In this document: positions 55,501 through 64,000 of the stretch, piece after piece
Layout of the letters: each line of letters begins with the position of its first letter
Position numbering within the stretch: position 1 is the stretch's first letter
Origin: Endothia cerciana
Lineage: Eukaryota > Ascomycota > Sordariomycetes > Diaporthales > Cryphonectriaceae
DNA: 64,000 nt
Assembly: GCA_026119935.1 (NCBI GenBank)
Contig: JALRMH010000013.1
Coordinates: 186,001-250,000, forward strand
Direction of reading: 5' to 3'
Notes under the pieces: model-generated
What the model was told of the DNA's origin: nothing
The model's database searches: none
Seen by the model: the letters and a program-made list of their open reading frames with translations, nothing else
Program-made: the position numbers and the translations under genes

Positions 55501-57010
55501 GAGGACGGTGGCGATCCTAAGAGACGGCCATTTGGTGTCCAGGGGCACGTACGCGAATCCGGCTCTCAACACGCCTACAATCGATGCGATTCTTTCCAAC
55601 CCCCGCTTCCATGAAGATTGCCACGCGACCATCGCCCCGGGCGTGGTAGTAAGGCAGCAGCATTTCGGAGATGGAAGTGACTAGAATACCAGAGCTCTCG
55701 GTACGTGGTCTTCGCATTTGCTTCAAACCAGCAGGCGAGGCTCTCCGACGCCTCCTGGGCGTGGCACTCAATCAGCTCGTGAACTCGCGGTAGGCTTGTT
55801 GCCTCCTGGAGCTGGCTTTGTGGCTGTCTCACTGCCCCCAGTTTGTGGTCAGTCATGATATCTAGCTGTCTGATCTCGGTGGCGCCGTCTGCCTCTTGCG
55901 CACGCTGAACGACGGCGGCATACCCGTCACACAGACTCTGAACTGCTGCGGCAGAGACCTGGTGCGGGTCATGGTCGATGCAGATTTCTACTCCATGGGA
56001 AATTTCCCCTGGCCTCACGGGTTACCGAGAAGGTCAATGGAAATTTCGGCTTTACGCCGTTGCCTGAGAGACCCCGGACAATGCTGCTCATGTCGCGGGC
56101 AGCCGCTGATCCTTCATTATCTTCGTGGTACACGAACAATGACTGAGTAAGCATTCGCCTTGAGCCCTGCGGTCTCCAGAATAAATAAATTCGTATGGAA
56201 CGAAGGCTTGTTCCATTGCGTTCCAAGGAAGATGATACATCAGTGGTGCAGTGCAAGGGGACGGTGTTCAGGAAACACCCGTAGACCCTTTCCCAGTCCG
56301 TACCCCTCTGAGACATCGGTACCAAGACGACAGGGCTCAAAGAATTCCAGCAAAGTGCCAGAGCTATCTGGAGGTACGCGAGGTAAGTTGAGAACCTCGT
56401 CATCCCGTAGGACTGCAACCGAAGAGAGGCTACCCGGGCCGTTGAGAATCGCTTTGAGAGCGTGAGAAGGCTTGGCTTCATAGTCAAGGCCGGACTAAAG
56501 TCCAAAGACATGCGTAAGGATATCGCGTCCGCTCCCTTGAGATTTCGTCTCCAGAACGAGGTTGACTCTCCTAGAAGGGCAGCGTCGTTGAGCTTCCGCG
56601 ACTCTTCGAGGCAGAAATCGATGTACCGGCGGCCAGACGGCAAATCCCGGGGCGAGGCTCTGCCTTGCCTGGAGCAAATGTCGCAAATGAGCATACGGAG
56701 TGACTGTTTACGCAACACTTGCTCCATCTCCTCATCGAACCCCTGAGATGGTCGACGAGAGATCGTACTCGACGATCTCGATTCTAAATGGTTCCACCAC
56801 GACTTGCTGGTATCCTTTGGTGGGGTGGAACTCGAAACGGGTGCGGAAGAGTGCGTGCTCCGCGATGATGGCGTTGACTGCTCCCGCAGCCGCTTTGGCA
56901 TCGATATTCTCGACTTCAAATCTGCATATGGAGCTTGCGGAAGAGCGACGCGGGCCTTCCGCGTTCATGGGTTCCTCGACCGGGGTCGGCATCTGAGACA
57001 CGTCACGTTT
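52540..57010 (-). pseudogene. NRPS module C-A-T-E (epimerising module)
   Basis: The C domain begins near 57000. It passes directly from FRIEIVEYDLSS to the EEMEQVLRKQ region near 56755-56720, so about 50 residues that should contain HHxxxDG are missing. The rest (YIDFCLEESRKLND, FLNTVPLHC) is readable. The A domain shows YVLYTSGSTGAPKG, FDVSIVDVLGTLSTGGT, a frame change in an 11-nt G/C tract at 54965-54975, then VYGPTETTVN, LGRRDNQIEFRGQRVE and ANGKVDRSLV. The T domain (FSLAGDSISAIRL) has Ser at 53988-53986. The following domain is an epimerase: HHLAIDVVSWQI at about 53451, then ESHGRD and LSRTVGWFT near 52990-53060. The residue loaded here would be flipped to D. Loss of the C-domain active site should stop chain extension at this point. 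Confidence 0.87.
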
Positions 57011-57039
57011 CGTCCAAAGGGAGTGGCACCTGCCGGGCA

Positions 57040-60000
57040 AGCTCGCCAAGTCTGCGCGGGACAGGATTATCCATGATATCGCGGAAAGAGAGCTTCAGGT
57101 GAGGGATCGCGGCGCGTGGTCTCGATAGTAGGACCATGGCCGAGAGGGAGTCGAGGCCGCAGTCGAGAAGGTTCGAGACTACGCTCGAGGGAACTCTGAG
57201 AACTTCCGAGCAGCAGTCATAGGCTATTTGCCCGTACTCGTCCTCCGGCACAGCACGGCCATCTTCCACTTCGACCGGAAGGCCGTCCGTCCAGCAAGGC
57301 AGCCAGTCTGGGCACATCGACTTTGCCGCTAATGTTGAGGGGCACTCGAGAAACACGCAACCAAAGCGAAGGCACCAGGTGCGGCGGGACTCGAGCTCGG
57401 ACATAGTTCCGGATCTCGTCCATATCATCTTCCCTGTGGTGGACAGCCCGCGTGTCCCAACTTGCTTGCCCGGCGTGACCGTAGACCACAAAGGTAGTGA
57501 GCCGCTCCTTGATGACAGCGACAGGACTCTCTTCCACGTGCGTTATCTCGTCGATGGCCGAAGTTATGTCGTCTGTTTCAACCCACTGGCCGTGGAATTT
57601 GACTTTACTATCGCGACGGCCGCAGAAGATGATATTCCCGTCGTCGGCATAGTACCCGATGTCTCCCGTCTTGTAAAGGATGCCGTATTGTCCATGGATT
57701 ACGTGGGAGCGATCTGTGAGATCCTGCCGACCTTGGTAGCCGGAAAAGAGTTGCTGACCTCCCGAGAAGATCTCACCGCGGACGTGTTTGGGGGCAATAA
57801 GTTCCAAATTCATCCATGATGATGACTCGTGCTGTTGGCAATGGTTTCCCGATGGAATGATTAGGGCTCATAGGGTCCATTCTCTGTAAAAGTGCTAGTG
57901 CGAGCATTTGTTAGTCTCAATCCGGAAGGAAAATCATCTCGAACTTACACGATATTGCTCTCGGTCGGACCGTAGGCGTTCACAAGGCTGGTTTCCCGCT
58001 GAGAGGAACATATATCCCTAACCTTGGGCGTCACGACTTCCCCGGACAAGATCAGGGTATGGAACTGTGCAGCCCGCGGGTCGAGCAGTTGTGCCACACC
58101 TGGGAGTCAGGCTGGCGGTTGTTGGTTCAAGTTCAGACATAGCCTTCCGCACATCACTCAGGATTTCTTCTCTGGGCATCATGCAAAGGGTCGCGCCCAT
58201 GGAGAAGGTGGCGAAGTAATCCACCACCGAGACGTCGAAGACGGGGCTCGAGAACTGGAAGACGCGATCCTCTGCCACTTTTGGGTACAGTCGGCCTGAG
58301 ATGCAGGATATACACGACACCGCCGCACGATGACTGAGCATGACGCCTTTGGGCTCTCCTGTTGTGTTCCTGACGTCTATAGGATGTAGGCAATGCTTTC
58401 TGGCGTCGCAAGGCACCTGGCGTCTGCCTTGGATTGGGAATCCCAACCAAGTGGGCGGATGTTGAGGGTCTTGGCCACAACTCCGGGTACAGTGTCCGTG
58501 TCCGAGAGCACCACCTTTACCTTGTATCTGCTGAGGATCTGCCGAAACCCTCTCGGGAGGCCAGCTACCGTCTCCTGGAATGGGTGAGTAGCCGCCGCCA
58601 GCTTTGAGGACACCGAGCACTGCGGTCAGCAGGCCCGGCGTCTGGTCTATGAAAATGGGGACTAATATCGCCTGTCCCGATACCATAACCTTCTTGAAGA
58701 GAGACGGCAAGGTCGTTCGCCTACGAGCGTTAGCGTCCGTGTTCTCCAAGTCGAGTAGCTAGGAAGCCCAACGTACTCGGCTGTTCAGTCGCGCATACGA
58801 GACGGCTCGGCGCTTGCCATTCGACAGATACTCAATCGCCAAGGATGTCGGAACCTGTCTGGATCGGGATTCAAAGGCTTCATGAAGCAAGGCACCATTG
58901 CGTGGTGGGTCGGGACCCGAAACGTTGGCGAGCCTCTCCAGCTCTTCAATCGTAGCTGGGGCTGGCTTGACAAGATCACCAAGTCTCTGTCCCCGTGCCT
59001 CCCCGCTCGAGACGTTCGACGGTGCGGGCGCAAGATGCCACAAGACTCTCAATGAAAGCGGCATCGAATTTGCCGCTGTCGAATGTCGCAAAGACACGCA
59101 GTCCTTCGTCCACCTCCTCAACGACGGTGAAGGTGAGATCGAACATGGGGGGTGCCGGGAGCAAAATGTCACCGGAGAGGTCCTCGATTCTGAGGCGGGT
59201 TATCTTGGCGGGCCGCTGACCTGTTGAATACAATCATGACTGAATGCTCCCGAGGGGTCGAGTTGATAGTGCCAAGGGCCTTCTCGACGGGTACGAATGA
59301 GTTTTCCCTTGAAAAATTGACAAACACGGTCGTTCTCTTGGCGAAGTCCGAGAAGGTCTCGTCTCCACCAGCCTCGATATCTGATCTGATAGCCGTCGTG
59401 TGGGTCATGTTTCCGATTATATTTATTGTACGGGCATCAAAGCCTCTCCGAGACACCCGGTGTCAGAACAAGGAGGTGTTTGGATGTTGTATATCTGTAT
59501 ACGTGTGAGGACCTCGTCTGAGCTGTCTAGGAGAGAATGTGATCTGGAGAAAACAACCCACTGGTGCAGAGTAATCTGGAACACGGATAATACTGTGGTA
59601 AAATAAGCTCAGCTCTTCGTTTAGCGAGCATCGAAGCTTCCGGACGACCTTGGCCGGCACCGCGAACACACCGGCAAGACAGACCGGCGTGGCGAGTGCC
59701 AACATCTGCCCGTCCTGACGGCCACCTGTGCGTGTCCAGCGCAGCAACACCGCTCAGCCTTTTCTTCCAGGCTGCGAGGGCCTCTTCCTTGTGAGGCTCA
59801 GCCTCCCACAGGGTTCCTGCAGGCCCCCCAGGATGGTCCCACAGCGTCTCGCCACAGACCGCCGCGGAGCTGCTTGAGAGGTGCGTCTAGAATGGCTTCG
59901 CAAGTCCATTCATCAACGGGGATGTGGTGAATGTTGTAGTAAAGATAGCACTGGTCTGAGCCGTGGAGAAACAGCACTCGAGATGTTGCGAGAGGTCCAT

Positions 60001-60330
60001 CTTCAAGGTCAAAGACACCCTTGCAATCCTCGCGACAGACGCTCCTCAGGTCCTGGCTATCCACGACTACTTGCTTGCTCAGAGACACTTTCAAATCTGG
60101 ATGTAAACGTCTCTGTAGAGGCTTGGTGCTGTGACTCCACTCGAAGGTGATCCTAAATATGTCCAGCGACTCCGGCACGGCAGACATGCTGTTGTAGACG
60201 TCCTGAATGTCAGCCCCCCTTAAGCACAGCACTTTCCTCACATCATACGTGCTGTCTGAACAGAAGTTCTGTGCTACCCAGGCCGCGAGTTGTGGGTCGG
60301 ATGCCGGAAGAGTATCAGAATGGCCGGCAG
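57040..60330 (-). pseudogene. NRPS module C-A-T (second complete module)
   Basis: The C domain reads HHIPVDEW at 59929-59912 (the G after Asp is Glu) and later VSRRGFDARTINIIGNM, with several frame changes between 59800 and 59200. The A domain shows VLGVLKAGGGYSPI, a frame-broken A3 ending TTGEPKGVMLSH near 58350, FDVSVVDYFATFSMGAT, and NAYGPTESNIV. A 67-nt intron (57882-57948) follows, then a frame change near 57815, then YKTGDIGYYADDG and SGKVDVPRL. The T domain (LLDCGLDSLSAMVL) has Ser at 57149-57147. Motifs A4-A8 are well preserved apart from the indels. Confidence 0.85.
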
Positions 60331-60399
60331 GAGTCGATTTCGGCACGCCTGCATGTTCATCACGTGGATGCATAGGCATGCGATGTTGTTCGACGAGTT

Positions 60400-63300
60400 C
60401 GGCCAAGGTTTTGATGCTTCCACCGAGCCAGAACACAGACAATGGTAAGGTGGATCCGTAGAAGTCTGCCATAGAGGATCGGAGATGTAGGATCTCCAGA
60501 GAGTTGAGGCCCGAGTGATGCAGCGGCCGACATGCATCATCCGGAGGTCGACCGCTGGTCCTGGCGACCGTTGAAACCATGAAATGCTCCGTGTCTGATT
60601 GGGGCGCGTTCTTACCTACCGCACCGCGAAGTCCCTCTCTTTCCTGGAGCTTTTGCCTTATGGCGCCACGGTTCCAGCTTGTTGCTTGTCGCCAATGGCA
60701 AGCTTGGCCACAGGAGAATCAGGGGCACAAGGCGCTCGGGAGGTCGACCTGGACACCAATCTCTGATTTTTGCCTCCACTGAGTCCAAGGTACCTTCTTG
60801 TGTCTCAACGACCGCGTATAGCTGCTTCTTTTCGACCAAGACGGCGCATCGTCGTACCGGCCCGAAGGAGCATATCACTGACTCGATTTCCTCCATCTCA
60901 ACCCTTTCACCCGAGGGCTTCACCTGGAGATCCTTGCTGCCGAGCAATCGGATGCTCATGTCTGGACGGTACTCGCCGAGGTCGCCGGTCGCGAACAGGG
61001 TTATTTCCGCCAAGGGACCGCCTGCAAGAGCCACCCGAGAGCCACCGAGATGGTCCACATATCCAGAGAAAAGCCGGCAGCCACCGATGCTAATATCTCA
61101 CCAATCTCACCAACATGAGGAATCTCTCCATGTTCATCGAGGAGGGCTATTGCGTTCCCTGGAGGAGGGTTTGATAATATACCAAGCTCAGAAGATGGAG
61201 TTATCAGTAGGACCGTAGCCATCGTACAATTTCACCCTCCCGGCCCACCTGTCTCGGAGTGCAGCCGGAATGCGCTCTCCTCCGAGGACGAGTGTTTCAA
61301 GGGTATGACAGGTGCCTGTCGGCAGGATCTGTGCCGCCGAAGGCGTCAGATGGACGTGGTTGATCCGCCGCTCCTCGATGACGCGTGCAAGATTGCCGTG
61401 CAGTCTGGGCTGTGTGGAAAGGCAAAGGGTCGCGCCCGCAGCGAGGCATCCAAAAAATATCACCGGCCGAAGCGTCGAAGATGTAATTGGCAAGAAGAAG
61501 GACACGCGATGATCCGCTCATGGCAGTTGCTGGGTTCATCTGAACAACGGCGTTGGCGACGGCGGAATGGCTGAGGACGCAGCCTCTCGGAGTGCCCCGT
61601 CGAGCCTGATGTGAAGAGGACGTAGCATGGAGACTCTGGGGGCACAAGGGGCTGCTGTGGAGAGACGACTTCAAGTTTGGTCCGCCCAAGCGGCGTGGCG
61701 AGCTCCATTCCCCCTAGGCATAGAGACTTGAAGCTGGCCAGAACCTCCTCGGAGAGCTTCTTACTTCTGGAGCCTGCATCGCCGGTTATCATGCTCGCTG
61801 CCACGCTGTCGATGATCTGTCGAAATTCTCAGCTCTGGGGCATCCAAATCGATAGGGCAGTATGCTGCTCCTGCCTTCAGGATCCCTAGCATCGCGACAA
61901 CCATATCGATGGAGTGGCCGAAGGCAATCGGCACAATACGGCCTGCACCTATGTTATACCTGAGGAGAAAGTCCCGTACCATATCGGACCTCTGAGCGAG
62001 TTCCGAGAACTTTATGGAGGCTGCATCTTCCTCGACGGCTGCTTTTCCCGGGAGGTCCTTGGCCACCTGGTTGAAAAGTGCGACGAGGGTATTGTTGCCG
62101 CCAGCTGGGACCCGCGAGCTCAACCGCGTCAGTGATCGCCTAACCCAATCCTCCTCCCTGGTAGGGCACGACCGACCAAGCCTTGCAACAGAGGCCCCTG
62201 AAAGGATACTGGCTAGGATTGCGCTATAGCGCTGCATCATGGAATTTGATCCTCCAAGTCGGGAGCATGGCCTGGTTGAATTTGAATGTGATGCTGAGAC
62301 CGGTTTCGACAAATTCGAGTATGAGGCTGAGAGGAACGTCGGAAAACTCGTGGCCACTGACTGATTTCAGCTTCAGTGGGCAAAAGCCAGCCCGTTCAAG
62401 CCTGTTCGCAGAAGTTTTCGAACATGAAAACAGTCTCAAAGAGGCTCGGCTGTCCAGAGTCCCGAATAATGTCTTGTAGGGCAAGATGATGGTGCTCAAG
62501 GGAGGCAATGGACGACTCATGGATTCTTCCGAGCCACCGATGGCACTCCGCATCTGCACTCCTGTCGACGATTATCCTCACCGGAACCGTGTTCAGGAAG
62601 TCGCCGACCACGTCGAGGATGCCATCAACGGGCAGGTTTCTGCCGCTGACAACCTGCCCGAAAGCCACGTCGACGGGTTAGGAATGTCGCATGGCAGAAC
62701 GGCCCAGGCAGCCTGCAGGACTACAGCAGGAGTCGCGTTGCACTCCTTTGCAAAATGTAGACAGCAATTTTGGGGGAGATTGTGCTGATAATACGCGTCG
62801 AAGAGAGCATCTCGATACACCCGGATGTTGGAGGACGGGCCCCCAGCACAAGAGACCGGTGGTCGTAGTCTCGAAGGTAGGCCCTCCGGTATGCCCTCGC
62901 CGCGGCCTCTTCACGCGCCGCATCGTAGGCAACCATCTCTGCAAAAGGACGGCGCTGGTCGGAGCTCGTGCCCCCGGTACGCCCTTGCGAGATCCCGGAG
63001 GATGATATCAAGTGACCATCCGTCGCAGCTGGCGTGATGGCATGATAGAACGACCTTGTGGGTCTAGCGTTTTCGTCTTCCATGATCAGTATGCGGAACT
63101 GCGCACCGCCAAGCTCGAATCCCCTCCCTCTGTCGGCCTTGAGATGCTCGTCGACTGCGCCTGGTGAGATATGACCCCGGATGATCTCAAAGAGGTGCGA
63201 GCAGGGCTACAGGAGACCACCTCGGTACAGAAGAAGGACAGTAAGCCTCCAGACATAACACCAATAAATGTTGTGTGCAATGATTGGATGGCTATTGTAC

Positions 63301-63437
63301 ACAATCCGCCAAGCTCGCGCCATCCGCCCAGTATCCAGATGGCCATGAAGCGCAAGGACTACCTGAGTGATATAGAGCCCGGGGTGTAACGCGCTGTTTA
63401 GTGACATGAGGCGCTGCATACTGGAGACAGGATAGAC
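60400..63437 (-). pseudogene. NRPS module C-A-T (first complete module in window)
   Basis: The condensation domain starts near 63437 (VYPVSSMQRL) and keeps an intact HHASCDG catalytic motif at 63019-63039, plus GDFLNTVPVR near 62580. It is broken by the TAG at 63207-63209, a frame change near 63065 and an extra T in a T4 run near 62945. The adenylation domain shows GILKAGAAYCPID, YVLFTSGSTG, DGYGPTDNSIF, then TGDLGEYRP and GERVEMEEIE. It has frame changes near 61840, 61590 and 61450 (an extra T in T6), a stop after the A5 motif near 61185, and another frame change near 61075. A10 reads SNKLEPW instead of NGKxD, so the key Lys context is altered. The T domain (HHSGLNSLEI) has its Ser at 60502-60500. 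Confidence 0.85.
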
Positions 63438-63573
63438 GCGCTTGATGACGCCTTTGTCGATGCCACAAGCTGCTGCTTTGAGGCAAATGCGATTCATCGT
63501 CGCGCTATCCAGTCCACGATAGACGCTTTCGGGGTCGGCTCCGGTCGTCTCTGTGTCGGTGCTGGATCTAGGA

Positions 63574-64000
63574 GTTTGTAAGGGCTCTAGTGCGCTGCAG
63601 AGCAGCGAAAGCGTCGGAGACTCATACAGGCGCGACACAGAACAACCAAGTACTCCTTTGGATCGTAGGCCCGAGACGTAACGAACGGCAGATATGCTGT
63701 CACCACCAACGTGCAAGAATGGTACGTCGACCTCCGCATTGTCGTTCGCAAGCCCGAAGACAGTGGTCCAACGCTCGGTCAAGCTCTTTCCGAGGACGGT
63801 CTGCCTCAGTCTCGAGATGTCTGAGGTGCTCATCCGGCCCTGGCCCGGGGCGGCATAACCGACCTTTCCACTTTGCGAAAGAAACGTTGGGGCCCACGAC
63901 TTGAGTTTTCTGCGGTCGATCTTTCCGTTGTCACTCTTGGGAAAGGTGTGAACTGGGGGCCGGAATCTGGGCATCATGACGTCCGCCAGACTGTCGAGCG
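63574..64000 (-). pseudogene. NRPS module at right edge: A-domain end and T domain
   Basis: The frame enters from outside the window with the last adenylation motif (A10, SDNGKIDRRKL, catalytic Lys). It continues into a carrier domain with FLHVGGDSISAVRY; the phosphopantetheine Ser codon is at 63698-63696. No lesion was seen in this part, so the first damage met in reading order is the TAG at 63207. Substrate cannot be read because the pocket lies beyond the edge. Confidence 0.9.

Larger units (their letters stand above)
48690..64000 (-). pseudogene. Multimodular nonribosomal peptide synthetase, 3' (C-terminal) part, heavily broken
   Basis: Fifteen kb of minus-strand sequence encode, from the right edge leftwards, (A)-T, C-A-T, C-A-T, C-A-T-E and C-A-T-TE; the 5' end lies outside the window. 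At least five residues are implied, the fourth visible one converted to the D form, with release by a C-terminal thioesterase. Core motifs are still readable: A10 NGKIDR, T-domain serines at about 63697, 60501, 57148, 53987 and 49585, condensation HHxxxDG in two C domains, and TE GYSFG. The frame is interrupted at many points by single-base indels, often in short homopolymers, by an in-frame TAG at 63207-63209, and by deletions in a C and an A domain. Two introns (57882-57948 and 49171-49225) seem genuine. It is most likely a pseudogene; a draft with homopolymer errors is the alternative, but it would not explain the deletions. Confidence 0.9.

Noticed and set aside
48690..64000. Treating the NRPS as several separate small genes
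   Set aside because: Domain order is continuous across the breaks and most junctions are single-base frame changes, so it is one gene with lesions.

Overview
The window comes from a filamentous ascomycete (Pezizomycotina, probably Sordariomycetes). Genes carry short GT-AG introns of about 45-120 nt, often with CTAAC/CTGAC-type branch points. The repertoire is typical of such fungi: many P450s, a class I terpene synthase, a multimodular NRPS, WSC/LysM/CHAT/GH3 modules, a fungal-rhodopsin membrane protein and a pogo/Fot1-like transposon. No rRNA, tRNA or CRISPR was seen. All family calls come from reading motifs by eye; no search was run.

Layout. (1) 0.5-10.7 kb: two related, intact, intron-rich P450s on the minus strand, then a Pth11/rhodopsin-type membrane protein and a Sulfotransfer_4-type protein on plus. 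(2) 10.7-26.7 kb: a decayed accessory stretch with a P450 relic, a LysM relic, a 53-bp hairpin-armed tandem array, a GH3 N-terminus fused to a C2H2 finger, a frameshifted secreted WSC protein, a repeat-rich Pro/Ala-Cys-Asp/Glu protein, a CHAT-domain relic and a truncated BBE-type FAD oxidase. (3) 27.8-34.9 kb: an intact aldo-keto reductase, a broken metallo-beta-lactamase-fold gene, and an MFS (MCT-type) gene split by a 1.8-kb transposon. (4) 37.9-47.0 kb: a well-preserved biosynthetic core of P450 (minus), P450 (plus) and terpene synthase (plus), interleaved with AT-rich islands. (5) 48.2-64.0 kb: a minus-strand NRPS that enters from the right edge. Its visible order is (A)-T / C-A-T / C-A-T / C-A-T-E / C-A-T-TE. 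It carries many single-base frameshifts, an in-frame stop and at least two internal deletions in catalytic domains.

How they may work together. The terpene synthase and the two P450s next to it form a plausible sesquiterpenoid pathway: cyclisation of farnesyl diphosphate followed by oxidation. The two left-hand P450s belong to the class common in terpenoid clusters, and the sulfotransferase-like protein and aldo-keto reductase could be tailoring enzymes, but membership of one pathway is inference. The NRPS looks like a dead or dying peptide synthetase beside it. Roughly 10 kb of coding sequence (four P450s, terpene synthase, AKR, sulfotransferase) reads through without a lesion once introns are placed, while the NRPS is broken repeatedly. 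This contrast argues for real decay over uniform sequencing error. Other signs of an unstable, subtelomere-like or accessory compartment are gene fragments, a transposon insertion, tandem repeats, AT-rich islands and unusually many long mononucleotide tracts.
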